From the NCBI RefSeq assembly GCF_016861565.1, contig NZ_BOLK01000007.1:52917-116916 (forward strand): DNA of 64,000 bases, written 5' to 3'. Source of the DNA: Secundilactobacillus yichangensis (GTDB lineage: Bacteria > Bacillota > Bacilli > Lactobacillales > Lactobacillaceae). Within the stretch, counting starts at the first letter, position 1, and each line of letters starts with the position of its first letter. The notes beneath the pieces were generated by a model. It was not told where the DNA came from. It did no database searches and worked only from the letters and a program-made list of their open reading frames with translations. Shown here one piece after another: positions 26,672 through 35,291 of the stretch. A program made the position numbers and the translations under genes.

Positions 26672-26720
26672 TTGCCAAAACAGAACATACGTTTGTATAA
26701 TGTATACAAACGTATGTTCG
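26672..26720 (+). promoter_or_regulatory. SOS promoter with paired LexA boxes
   Basis: TTGCCA at 26672-26677 and TATAAT at 26696-26701 (18-nt spacer). Two inverted Gram-positive SOS boxes (consensus CGAACRNRYGTTYG) flank the -10: AGAACATACGTTTG at 26682-26695 and CAAACGTATGTTCG at 26707-26720. Together they form a near-perfect long palindrome. Confidence 0.88.
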
Positions 26721-26731
26721 AGGTGAGCGTG

Positions 26732-28033
26732 ATGAATTACCAAAATGAACCCCATGGGGTCTTCTTTTTAATCGATAATAAGTCGTTTTACGCCAGCGTC
26801 GAAGCAGTCGCGCGGGGGTGGAACCCGTTAAAGGTCACGCTAGTTGTCATGAGTGAGGCTGAAAATACCAACGGCGGGCTGGTCCTGGCGACTTCTCCTG
26901 AAGCCAAGAAGCATTACCATTTGCAGGCAAACGTTTCTCGTGCTCGAGAAGTACCGCAGGATCCGCAGCTGGTAGTGGTTCCGCCACGGATGAATTTGTA
27001 TATTAGACGAAATCTGCAGATCAACGACATTTTCCGACGGTTTGTGGCTAATGAAGATCTGCTGCCCTATTCAATTGATGAATCAATTTTAGATCTAACC
27101 CATTCCTGGCGGCTGTTTGGTAAGACACCGCGAGAAGTGGCGGTAAGGATTCAAAAAACGGTTCGACGGGAACTTGGGTTATATACCACAGTTGGAATCG
27201 GTGATAATCCGGTGCAGGCAAAGCTGGCACTGGATCTTTACGCCAAGCACGACGATGATTTGATCGGTGAGATTCACTATTCAACGGTGCCGGAGAAGAT
27301 TTGGACCGTTGATAAGTTAACGGATGTTTGGGGAATCGCTAAGCGAACCGCAGCACACTTGAATCGGTTGGGAATTCATAACATGTACGAATTAGCACAT
27401 GTGGATCCGTATCAGTTAAACGGTGAAATGGGGCTGATCGGACAGCAGCTATTTGCCATGGCTTGGGGGATTGACCGCTCGCAGCTCAGTAAACGGCGTG
27501 GACCGAAAAACGCCAGTTTAGGGAATTCCCAAGTGCTGCCGCGAGACTATGTTCAGCAAAAAGAGATTGAAACGGTGATTAAAGAAGTGGGGGAGCAGGT
27601 GGCTTCTCGCCTGCGTCACCACCATAGACAGGCTGGGTGTGTTTCGCTGGGGATTGGTTTTTCCTATGCAGCCAGTGAGGCGGATGGCCGCAGCGGTTTT
27701 CATCAGGAGATGCGAATCGCACCCACTGACCAGAACACTCAAATCGTAGCGGCAGTGATCAGACTTTTCAGACAAAATTGGGAAGGTCAAGCTATTCGGA
27801 ACATTGCGGTTTATACCAGCCGGCTGTGTGCTTCAACTGGCTTACAGTTAAATTTTTTTGAGCCGGCTAAGACGCAGCTTAAACGCGTTAAAGTAGATCA
27901 CGTGGTCGATGCGATTCGTGACCGATTTGGTTTTACTAGGTTAGTGTACGCCAGCAGTTTACAAAAAGGTGGTACCGCCATTAATCGAGCTTCATTAGTT
28001 GGCGGGCATAATGGAGGAAATGCGTATGAATAA
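26732..28033 (+). CDS. Y-family DNA polymerase (UmuC/UvrX type)
   Basis: 433 residues from ATG 26732, placed after GAGGTGAG; in-frame upstream starts fall in the operator. Palm motifs FFLIDNKSFYASVEA near the start and YSIDESILDL (~115) carry the catalytic acids of translesion polymerases. Next come a helix-hairpin-helix (DVWGIAKRTAAHLNRLGI) and a little-finger domain. It is error-prone bypass synthesis on damaged DNA, made only when LexA is cleaved. It leads a three-gene operon whose next two members overlap head to tail, the usual polymerase-YolD arrangement. Confidence 0.92.
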   Translation: MNYQNEPHGVFFLIDNKSFYASVEAVARGWNPLKVTLVVMSEAENTNGGLVLATSPEAKKHYHLQANVSRAREVPQDPQLVVVPPRMNLYIRRNLQINDIFRRFVANEDLLPYSIDESILDLTHSWRLFGKTPREVAVRIQKTVRRELGLYTTVGIGDNPVQAKLALDLYAKHDDDLIGEIHYSTVPEKIWTVDKLTDVWGIAKRTAAHLNRLGIHNMYELAHVDPYQLNGEMGLIGQQLFAMAWGIDRSQLSKRRGPKNASLGNSQVLPRDYVQQKEIETVIKEVGEQVASRLRHHHRQAGCVSLGIGFSYAASEADGRSGFHQEMRIAPTDQNTQIVAAVIRLFRQNWEGQAIRNIAVYTSRLCASTGLQLNFFEPAKTQLKRVKVDHVVDAIRDRFGFTRLVYASSLQKGGTAINRASLVGGHNGGNAYE

Positions 28034-28346
28034 CGATTTAAAACTTATAACGGAACGTTTGGATGCCGGGTTTAAACGGTTACCTCAAGTGCGGTACCAA
28101 GTTCAAATTACGGATGATCCATACGATAAAACGTATAATTTTTTTTTGAATTATCAGCACCGTGGTCAGCGATTAAAGTCGCAGCCGTTGCACAGCATTC
28201 GCCAGTACCGGTTAACGTATCTGGAACAGGTGGTTAAAGGGCTGAGAGAACACACTAAACTGAGTTTTGAGTTTGTTGGTTTTACCGGTCAGCGGTGGCC
28301 TTCCAATCAACGGTTGATTCAAAAGAGGCGTTGGCGAGATGAGTAA
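28026..28346 (+). CDS. Small conserved protein of the SOS polymerase operon
   Basis: 106 residues from ATG 28026 (GGAGG at 28013-28017), overlapping the polymerase stop by 8 bp. It is basic, with no signal peptide or membrane segment and no recognised motif. Proteins of this size and place occur between umuC-like and yolD-like genes in related bacteria; their role is unknown. Co-translation with the polymerase suggests a partner or regulator. Confidence 0.7.
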   Translation: MNNDLKLITERLDAGFKRLPQVRYQVQITDDPYDKTYNFFLNYQHRGQRLKSQPLHSIRQYRLTYLEQVVKGLREHTKLSFEFVGFTGQRWPSNQRLIQKRRWRDE

Positions 28347-28749
28347 GTTACGTCAAATCGATGATGATCAGTTGGTTCAGCGTTTTTTTGAACATGATTA
28401 TCGGGATCGTGGTGTAGTCAAGTGGCAGGGATACTATCTGTCGGATCACACAGCTGCCTTGAAAAAACAGGCTAAAGCGGAAGCAAAAAAGTATCCAGCT
28501 AAAGTTCAGCAGTCACTAGAAGAGATGTCTCAGCTATTGAGTAAGGCTTATGCGAATGGCCAGACGGTCAGTATTCAGCTGAATGACCGAGATTTAAATG
28601 GTAATTTCTTACCTGATTTAGTGGGTAAAGTAATTGGGTATGAGGATGATAGGGTTTATTTGGAAGGTCATAGTGGGGTTGCGTTGATGGATGTGAGGAA
28701 TGTAGAGCGTGCAGAGCGTGGAACAACACGGGTTGACTCCAGAGTATAA
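28339..28749 (+). CDS. YolD-like protein
   Basis: 136 residues, overlapping the preceding gene by 8 bp. The N-terminal part (RDRGVVKWQGYYLSDH) and the C-terminal beta-rich part (GKVIGYEDDRVYLEGHSGVALMDVRNVERA) match the YolD-like family found next to UvrX/UmuC polymerases. The last ten codons (RGTTRVDSRV) and the stop lie inside the hairpin element at 28716-28828, so the natural C-terminus has probably been replaced by element sequence. Expected to act with the translesion polymerase. Confidence 0.82.
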   Translation: MSKLRQIDDDQLVQRFFEHDYRDRGVVKWQGYYLSDHTAALKKQAKAEAKKYPAKVQQSLEEMSQLLSKAYANGQTVSIQLNDRDLNGNFLPDLVGKVIGYEDDRVYLEGHSGVALMDVRNVERAERGTTRVDSRV

Positions 28750-28828
28750 CGACGATAAGACGGGTTCCCTGAACTTGGGGAACTCGTCTTATCGTCGTTA
28801 CACGGCCGGAGTCAGTGTTGTGGAACGC
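28716..28828 (+). repeat. Intergenic hairpin element B (GGGT-bulge family)
   Basis: Outer ACAACAC/GTGTTGT with flanking GCGT/ACGC. One-sided GGGT. Middle TGACTCC with GGAGTCA, a T-A to C-G swap relative to elements A and C. Internal loop AGA against GGCC. Inner stem of ~24 bp and loop TGAACTT. Its first 34 bases encode the end of the YolD-like protein, including the stop codon. Confidence 0.85.
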
Positions 28829-28898
28829 GTTTTGGCTAGAGAAGAGTGGTGCGGGTGGAGACATCCAGCCCTCATTTTAGATAGCCGAAATGTGTTCC

Positions 28899-28995
28899 GG
28901 TAAGCAGACAGCTGCATGTAAGGCTTCCCACCACAAACCCCAAGCCCATGGGTTTATGGTGGGAAGCCTTACACTCCGCTATCTAACCGCTTACC
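28899..28995 (-). repeat. Intergenic hairpin element E (GGGT-bulge family, GGTT variant)
   Basis: On the minus strand: outer GGTAAGC/GCTTACC, one-sided GGTT, middle AGATAGC/GCTGTCT (one G-U pair). Small loop GGA/GCA, then GTGTAAGG and a perfect 17-bp inner stem (28917-28933 with 28957-28973). Its minus-strand start lies 8 bases after the stop codon of the aldo-keto reductase. It resembles element D most, sharing the AGCGGnGTGTAAGG side. Confidence 0.78.
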
Positions 28996-29003
28996 TTCAC
29001 ACT

Positions 29004-29975
29004 CTATTCCAATGACTTTCCACTTTTCATCTGCTTAAACACTGTAAAGGCATCATCAATTTGTTTGAATTCTTCATCGCTTAATTCAACATCCAGCGCT
29101 TTAGCATTGGCAGCAACTTGTTCTGGTTTCTTGGCACCTGGAATCACCACGCTGATCAGTGGATTCTTGATATACCATGCCAAAACAGTTTGTGCTACCG
29201 TTGCTTCGTGGGCTTCAGCAATTGGCCGAATGGCATCCACCGCGGTCAGAACTTGGCCGTAGCGCGGTTCTTGGAAATCAGCCATCTGACTGCGAATATC
29301 ATCGTCTGGGAAGGTTGTGTCGTGCTGATATTTGCCCGTCAATAAACCGCTAGCTAACGGGAAATATGGCACGAAACTAATGTTGTTTTCCTTTAAGTAC
29401 GGCAGCATATCTGCACCGTGATCTTGATGTAACAGGCTGAATTCATCTTCCACTACGTCAACGTAACCGTCGGCATTGGCTTCTTTGATCTGATCCAGAC
29501 TGAAGTTGGATACGCCAATTGCCCGAATTTTGCCTTGTTCACGAAGCCGTTGCAACGCGCCTACCGCTTCGGCCTTTGGCGTATCATGATCTGGAAAATG
29601 CAGGTAGTAGATATCGATGTAGTCCGTACCCAAACGTTTCAGACTGTTATCAACTTGCTGGGTAATGAACTTTGGATCATTGCGGATGACCTGCTCACCC
29701 GATGAAAAATCATGGGCCCCCTTGGTTGCAATCACCAGCTGATGACGGTCAAAGTCCTTAATGGCTTGTCCAACGAGTTCCTCGGAATGACCTAAGCCGT
29801 AGACGTAGGCGGTATCTAATAGCGTAATGCCGTTTTCGATACCCGTTTTAACGATGTTTAAACCATCATCGTCATTCAAATTAGGGAAGAGATTATAGCC
29901 GCCGACTGCATTGGTTCCAAGACCTAACGGGGTCGAGGTCACATCTGATTTACCAATTTTAACTGTTTTTACCAT
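29004..29975 (-). CDS. Aldo/keto reductase
   Basis: 323 residues, complete (alpha/beta)8 NADPH-dependent oxidoreductase. Catalytic tetrad: Asp in LLDTAYVYG, Tyr in the same motif, Lys in IATKGAH and His in YYLHFPDHD. Cofactor motif VIPGAKKPEQV near the C-terminus. Start ATG 29975 follows AAGGAGG. The substrate is not predictable; bacterial members reduce aldehydes, ketones or methylglyoxal. Single gene, convergent with the SOS operon. Confidence 0.88.
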   Translation of the reverse strand: MVKTVKIGKSDVTSTPLGLGTNAVGGYNLFPNLNDDDGLNIVKTGIENGITLLDTAYVYGLGHSEELVGQAIKDFDRHQLVIATKGAHDFSSGEQVIRNDPKFITQQVDNSLKRLGTDYIDIYYLHFPDHDTPKAEAVGALQRLREQGKIRAIGVSNFSLDQIKEANADGYVDVVEDEFSLLHQDHGADMLPYLKENNISFVPYFPLASGLLTGKYQHDTTFPDDDIRSQMADFQEPRYGQVLTAVDAIRPIAEAHEATVAQTVLAWYIKNPLISVVIPGAKKPEQVAANAKALDVELSDEEFKQIDDAFTVFKQMKSGKSLE

Positions 29976-30055
29976 TAATAAATCCTCCTTGTAGGCGTTT
30001 TAACATACGCTTTTATTATACCCACTTTGGGTACTGAAAATAAATAAATTTAAAG

Positions 30056-30082
30056 TTAGCACTCTACTTGCAAGAGTGCTAA
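30056..30082. promoter_or_regulatory. CIRCE operator (HrcA)
   Basis: TTAGCACTC, nine bases, GAGTGCTAA: a perfect CIRCE element. A TTGCAA -35 (30068-30073) lies within it and TAATAT (30091-30096) follows at 17 nt. HrcA would therefore block the clpL promoter until heat shock. Confidence 0.92.
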
Positions 30083-30200
30083 AAAGGTGATAATATATAA
30101 TTGTTGACGGGGATAAGAGAACTATACCAGACAAAAGTTTGATATTATTAGCTTATCCGCCTCGACTGACTAGACTAACCAACTTAACAATAATCAGCGA

Positions 30201-30223
30201 GGCACCGTCGACCAGACGGTGCC
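30201..30223 (+). other. Structured 5' leader hairpin of clpL
   Basis: GGCACCGTC, loop GACCA, GACGGTGCC, followed by TTT, in a leader of ~160 nt. CGAGG at its base can instead pair with CCTCG near 30160, and GGATAAG near 30111 can pair with CTTATCC near 30152. A second, RNA-level control is possible. Confidence 0.5.
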
Positions 30224-30268
30224 TTTGCATTGCGCTTGGGCGTCAAATCACATGGGGGTGCATGTAAT

Positions 30269-32401
30269 ATGGCAAATTATTTTAACAACGATCCATTCTT
30301 TAATAACAACATGGACGATATGTTTAACAGTCTTTTTCGACAGATGGGCAACGGTGAAACCGCACGATACGAAGTTAACGGACACGAATTAACACCGGAT
30401 GAATTCGCACAATACCGGGCAACTGGGAAATTACCAAATCGCGAGCATGAAATTGAAGTGAACGATGCTGGTGATCATGCCGTTAAGAAGGGCGGTATTT
30501 TGGAGAAGTTAGGTCGTAACTTAACTCAGGAAGCACGTGATGGCTTACTGGATCCGGTCATTGGCCGTGAAAAAGAAATTCAAGAAACCGCTGAAATTTT
30601 AAGCCGTCGGATCAAGAACAACCCGATCCTTGTCGGTGACGCCGGGGTTGGTAAAACCGCGGTTGTTGAAGGCTTGGCACAGGCAATTGTTGACGGCAAA
30701 GTTCCGGAAGCGGTTCAAGGCAAGGAAATCTACTCCATTGACCTGTCTTCACTTGAAGCCGGCACGCAGCTGCGTGGTTCATTTGAAGATAACATTAAGA
30801 ACCTCATCAAAGAAGTTAAGGCTGCCGGTAACGTCATCCTGTTCTTCGATGAAATCCATCAGATCTTAGGCATCGGTTCTACCGGTGGCGAAGAGAACGG
30901 CGGTAAAGGTTTAGCTGACATCATTAAGCCGGCACTTTCTCGTGGTGATATTACCGTTATTGGTGCCACGACTCAAGATGAATACCGGAACACCATTTTA
31001 AAGGACACGGCGTTAGCGCGTCGGTTCAACGATGTGACCATCAACGAACCGTCACCAGAAACGACCTTGGAAATTCTCAAAGGGGTCAAAGGCCTTTACG
31101 AAAAGCATCATCACGTTAGCTTACCCGATGACGTTTTAAAGGCTGCGGTAGACTATTCAGTTCAATATATGCCGCAACGGACGTTACCAGATAAAGCCAT
31201 CGACTTGATTGATATGACCGCGGCTCACTTAGCAGCCGGCAATGCTGGCTCTGATGAAGCAAGTCTGAAAGAACAGTTGAAGACGGCCAAGAAGACCAAG
31301 GATGAAGCGGCTAAAGCTGAAGATTACGAAAAAGCCGCCAAAGCCAAGGAACGCGTTGAAAAGTTGGAAGCACAGATTAAGAACGCTGACGGCACCACTG
31401 AAAGTAACGTGGTTGCAACACCAAACGACGTGGCTGAATCCGTTCAACGGCTGACTGGGATTCCAGTTGCCAAGATGGGTACCAACGATATCCAACGTTT
31501 GAAGGGCATTGCTGACCGGCTGAAGTCTAAGGTCATTGGCCAAGACGAAGCTGTTGACATGGTGGCTCGTGCCATTCGTCGGAACCGTGCTGGCTTTGAC
31601 GAAGGTAATCGGCCAATTGGCAGTTTCCTATTCGTCGGTCCTACCGGTGTTGGTAAAACGGAATTGGCTAAGCAATTAGCGCTGGACATGTTTGGCAACA
31701 AAGATGCCATTATCCGTTTGGACATGAGTGAATACAGCGACCGGACCGCGGTTTCTAAATTAATCGGGACGAGCGCCGGCTACGTTGGCTACGAAGATAA
31801 CGGTAATACGTTAACTGAACAAGTTCGTCGTAACCCATACTCAATTGTCCTCTTGGATGAAATTGAAAAGGCGGATCCACAAGTTTTGACTCTGTTGCTG
31901 CAAGTCATGGATGACGGCCGTTTGACGGATGGTCAAGGCAACGTAGTCAACTTTAAGAACACGATTATCATCGCCACTTCAAACGCCGGCTTCGGTAACG
32001 AAGCCTTGACTGGCGATAAGGAAAAGGACATCAGCTTATCCGAACGTCTGGCACCATACTTCAAGCCAGAATTTCTGAACCGGTTCAACGGTATCGTTCA
32101 GTTCAGTCACCTGACTAAGGATGACTTGAGCCAAATCGTTGATCTGATGCTGGTTGATGTTAACAAGACGTTAGCTAAGAAGAATATCACTTTGACGGTA
32201 TCTGACGATGCTAAGAACTGGTTGATGCAAGAAGGCTACGATGAAGCTATGGGTGCACGGCCACTTCGTCGGGTCATTGAACAGCAGATTAGAGACAAGG
32301 TCACTGACTTCTATTTGGATCACTTGGATGCTAAGAGCTTACAGGCTGATTTGGTAGATGGCACGATCAAGATTAGTGAAAAGACAGCAGTCACGGCATA
32401 A
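30269..32401 (+). CDS. clpL: ClpL-type AAA+ chaperone
   Basis: 710 residues from ATG 30269 (GGGGGTG upstream). Start [17 protein letters not shown] and lack of the Clp N-domain and of the zinc finger of ClpE point to ClpL. Two AAA+ modules: GDAGVGKT (~122) and GPTGVGKT (~456), each with Walker B acids ([17 protein letters not shown]). A short coiled middle domain near 350-380 is rich in Lys/Ala/Glu. ClpL disaggregates proteins and aids heat and acid survival in lactobacilli. CIRCE control upstream fits class I heat shock. A bidirectional terminator follows. Confidence 0.9.
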   Translation: MANYFNNDPFFNNNMDDMFNSLFRQMGNGETARYEVNGHELTPDEFAQYRATGKLPNREHEIEVNDAGDHAVKKGGILEKLGRNLTQEARDGLLDPVIGREKEIQETAEILSRRIKNNPILVGDAGVGKTAVVEGLAQAIVDGKVPEAVQGKEIYSIDLSSLEAGTQLRGSFEDNIKNLIKEVKAAGNVILFFDEIHQILGIGSTGGEENGGKGLADIIKPALSRGDITVIGATTQDEYRNTILKDTALARRFNDVTINEPSPETTLEILKGVKGLYEKHHHVSLPDDVLKAAVDYSVQYMPQRTLPDKAIDLIDMTAAHLAAGNAGSDEASLKEQLKTAKKTKDEAAKAEDYEKAAKAKERVEKLEAQIKNADGTTESNVVATPNDVAESVQRLTGIPVAKMGTNDIQRLKGIADRLKSKVIGQDEAVDMVARAIRRNRAGFDEGNRPIGSFLFVGPTGVGKTELAKQLALDMFGNKDAIIRLDMSEYSDRTAVSKLIGTSAGYVGYEDNGNTLTEQVRRNPYSIVLLDEIEKADPQVLTLLLQVMDDGRLTDGQGNVVNFKNTIIIATSNAGFGNEALTGDKEKDISLSERLAPYFKPEFLNRFNGIVQFSHLTKDDLSQIVDLMLVDVNKTLAKKNITLTVSDDAKNWLMQEGYDEAMGARPLRRVIEQQIRDKVTDFYLDHLDAKSLQADLVDGTIKISEKTAVTA

Positions 32402-32421
32402 TTTCTGACTGCTGATGAGAT

Positions 32422-32472
32422 AAAGGGGCGCTCACTTATCAGGTAAAACTGGTAAAGTGAGCGCCCCTTTTT
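32422..32472. terminator. Bidirectional terminator between clpL and gshA
   Basis: AAAGGGGCGCTCACTT, a loop of about 15 nt, AAAGTGAGCGCCCCTTTTT. Long GC-rich stem with A/T tails, between convergent genes. Confidence 0.9.
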
Positions 32473-32483
32473 GATTTAATAAT

Positions 32484-33842
32484 CTATTGCGGTTCCCAAC
32501 TGCCCTTGAACAGTTCAGTCTTCAAATCTTCAGCGGAGAGTTTGCGCTTTTGATCGAAGCCTTTGAATGGCCGGATGGTTTCCAACGCAGAGTTTTGGTA
32601 CCGCTTAGCACGTGTTAATGCGTAATCTTCCAAGGAGTCGTTTTTAACGTGAGTCATCAGTCGCGCGCTTGGCGTAGTATATGGATTCTCGATGCGGTCT
32701 TCCAAATCTTCCAGTTCTTCTTGGTATTCAGGACCAAGTTGAATCTGGTTGGCATACATTTCCAATCGACGCATCAAAGCCTTGGCTTTAGCCTGAAATT
32801 GGGTCACTGAAGTTGGTTCTTCTACGGATACAATCTCGTTCATTTCGTCAGCGCGTTTAATGACTTTTTCGACTTCTTCCGGGTGTAGGGCCGGCGTCAT
32901 GATGAAGTAACTGGCCATCAGTCGTAAGAAGCGTAGGGTACCTGTTCTGACTCCAACAGAGCTGCTTGGATCGAGATCCAGCATGCGTAGTTCAAGATAC
33001 TTCACGCCAGTTTTAGGGAGATCTTTCAGATTAGAATTCCCCTTCAGCCGAACGGCACCGTGGAACTCATAATCAGAAATCAATGTGCCGTCTTTTGCGC
33101 CCTTTTCAATCCGGTCAACATAACGTTGGACGTTAGTGTAATCACCACGAAATTTAGTTCCGAAGCCGTATGAACTTTGGCGGATACTTCTGACAGGGTG
33201 GTTAGGGCCTTCGTTTTTATCAAAGTAACCTGCTTCGGCAATCGGACTGGCACCGAAAAGATAAGTGATCAGCCAGCGGTAGCGATTAAAGCCTTGCGCA
33301 ATGACGGTGTAAAGGTAGTTTTCTAATTCGACACGCGATTTAAAACGGTCCTGTTGGTGTTCATAAACCAGTTCAAACACATGATTGTCGATACTTAAGT
33401 TAATGTGCGCGCCACAGGGTGTTCCGGCTGAAAAGCCGTGCCGTTTAACCCATTCCTTCAAATAGGCTTCTTTATCCGGTCCCATTTTAGCCAGTGGAAT
33501 AGTTGATTTGTCCTTTGGCAGTCGCGGCGGCATAGACAGCGGCCAGAGAAGCTCCCCTGGTGAAAGTGCAGTCCGTAATGCGTTATTCAAACTAAATAAG
33601 TAGTGCATGGCATCCAGTGCGTGACTGGCTGGTGGTGTGACTACCTCCGACATGGTTTCCAAAAAATCGTTGGTGATCCACGGGTTCGTCCGTTCGTCTC
33701 CAGCACCGGCAGGGTATGGCTCCTGGCTGAGTTCGCCAGTTTCATCCACCCGCTGCATCTCGATTTCTAGTCCCATGGTAAAATCCTGCGTCTTCGCAAC
33801 TGCTTCATTATCAAAAATTAGTTGACCGATATCGCTGAACAT
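32484..33842 (-). CDS. gshA: Glutamate-cysteine ligase
   Basis: 452 residues, glutamate-cysteine ligase fold. GLEIEMQRVD near 24-33 is the ATP/metal-binding Glu motif of the family. PCGAHINLSID (~160) and GVKYLELRMLDLDP (~275) are further active-site strands. It is the single-domain form, without the ATP-grasp glutathione synthetase domain of bifunctional GshF. No separate gshB is visible, so the product may be gamma-glutamylcysteine rather than glutathione. Thiol supply links it to the cysteine operon at 20-23 kb. Start ATG 33842 follows GGAG. Confidence 0.85.
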   Translation of the reverse strand: MFSDIGQLIFDNEAVAKTQDFTMGLEIEMQRVDETGELSQEPYPAGAGDERTNPWITNDFLETMSEVVTPPASHALDAMHYLFSLNNALRTALSPGELLWPLSMPPRLPKDKSTIPLAKMGPDKEAYLKEWVKRHGFSAGTPCGAHINLSIDNHVFELVYEHQQDRFKSRVELENYLYTVIAQGFNRYRWLITYLFGASPIAEAGYFDKNEGPNHPVRSIRQSSYGFGTKFRGDYTNVQRYVDRIEKGAKDGTLISDYEFHGAVRLKGNSNLKDLPKTGVKYLELRMLDLDPSSSVGVRTGTLRFLRLMASYFIMTPALHPEEVEKVIKRADEMNEIVSVEEPTSVTQFQAKAKALMRRLEMYANQIQLGPEYQEELEDLEDRIENPYTTPSARLMTHVKNDSLEDYALTRAKRYQNSALETIRPFKGFDQKRKLSAEDLKTELFKGSWEPQ

Positions 33843-33911
33843 GTCGAGTCACTCCTCTATGTGTATCTGATTAGATTATTAATGTTCTATGAGAAAATAT
33901 TAGTGATCAGT

Positions 33912-35057
33912 TTACACTTTTTGGCGGGCATAGTACAGTGTTAAACACAAATAAAGGACTGTTAATCCTAAAAGAACCTGGAACATGGCGGCATAACTGG
34001 TAAGGTCAATGACTTTTCCCAGTAGGTAGGCACCGATTCCCATACCAAAATCATAGCAGTTTAAAAATAAGCCAGTGGCAGATTCCCGTTGAGTATTACC
34101 TGCTTTCTTCAGGACCCATGATTGAACGGTGGGGAAAATCGCACCGTCTGCCGCGCCAAAGAAAAGGCCGGCCAGGATTAATTGCCACTGAGTATGCAGC
34201 GTACACATCAGCGCCAAACTGCAGATGAGGCAGATCACGCTAGGCAGCAAAACAAAGAACGGCCCACGTTGATCAAAGAGGTTACCTACCACTGGACGCA
34301 ACGCCACCCCTACAATGGCGGAGGTAAAGAAGAACCAGGCCGTACCGTGTACTTGGCGGATTTCCGTAAAGAGGGCAATGTACGAGAGCACACCGCTCAT
34401 GACTAGGCCAAGACAGAAAATCAGTAGTGACTGCGGTAAGAACTTTCGCCATAGTCCCGCAATCTTTGGCAATTCCTTGGTGACTACCGGTTGGGACTGG
34501 GGCGTGATAAAGATAAGCAGGCTGAGTGCAATGAATAAGATGATGATACAAGTCACAAAGAAGGCGTTAAATGATATCTTCTGGGCAATGGGCAACGCAA
34601 TTAGCGGTGCTAATGACGCGGTCAGCATACTGCTGACACCAAAATAGCCCATCCCTTCGCCTAACCGGTTGAAAGGTAATTCGTCAGCTGCGGCAGTTGC
34701 AAAATAAGTGGTTCCCAGACCGTGACCGATCCCGTTAAGCAGGCGGAACATGATGAGGATGAAAAACGGGGTGAACAGCGGATAACAAACAGAAGCGATA
34801 AGATAAAGCGAAACGGCTGCAAGCAGCAGCGTCTTCTTTTTGAAGTACTGCAGCAAACGACCAGAAAACAGCCGGACCACCATTGCCGCAAACATAATCG
34901 TTCCCACAAAGAGGCCGATTTGGGAGGCACTCATTCCCAGTGATTTCCCGTATAGCGGTAAGACGGGGACCTGCATGTTATAAACCATGAACAGCAGCGC
35001 GTTACCGCCGAATAACAGGATAAAATTTTTCGTCCAAAAACTGCGTGATGATGCCAT
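33912..35057 (-). CDS. MFS transporter (YfcJ/YnfM-like efflux type)
   Basis: 381 residues from ATG 35057 (AAAGGA upstream; a TTG 18 bases earlier is less likely). Twelve hydrophobic segments with the MFS loop motif RLFSGRLLQYFKKK after helix 2. No specific substrate motif. On its own strand an AGCCAG...CTGGCT hairpin (35082-35117) with a T-run lies just before the ribosome site and might act as an attenuator. It is divergent from the flavoprotein gene. Confidence 0.8.
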   Translation of the reverse strand: MASSRSFWTKNFILLFGGNALLFMVYNMQVPVLPLYGKSLGMSASQIGLFVGTIMFAAMVVRLFSGRLLQYFKKKTLLLAAVSLYLIASVCYPLFTPFFILIMFRLLNGIGHGLGTTYFATAAADELPFNRLGEGMGYFGVSSMLTASLAPLIALPIAQKISFNAFFVTCIIILFIALSLLIFITPQSQPVVTKELPKIAGLWRKFLPQSLLIFCLGLVMSGVLSYIALFTEIRQVHGTAWFFFTSAIVGVALRPVVGNLFDQRGPFFVLLPSVICLICSLALMCTLHTQWQLILAGLFFGAADGAIFPTVQSWVLKKAGNTQRESATGLFLNCYDFGMGIGAYLLGKVIDLTSYAAMFQVLLGLTVLYLCLTLYYARQKV

Positions 35058-35259
35058 GAGTAACATCCTTTCCAAGCAAAAAGCCAGCCAAAATTATCGC
35101 TAATCTTGTCTGGCTGATGCCGTCCGATTTACATCTTGTCTCGTCTGATTGACGCTCCGATTTAGTAATTCCAAAGTACCGAAAGATGGGATTATTGTCA
35201 AGTTATCAGGCGGGCTAATCGCTTGCGTATCAATGGCTTAATCGGTATGCTGAATTCAA

Positions 35260-35273
35260 TGAAAGCGCTTATT
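35260..35273. promoter_or_regulatory. Putative cre site
   Basis: TGAAAGCGCTTATT, 12 of 14 positions of the catabolite-responsive consensus, 18 bases before the flavoprotein start and overlapping its probable transcript start region. Confidence 0.55.
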
Positions 35274-35291
35274 TAGAATGGAGGCATTCCT

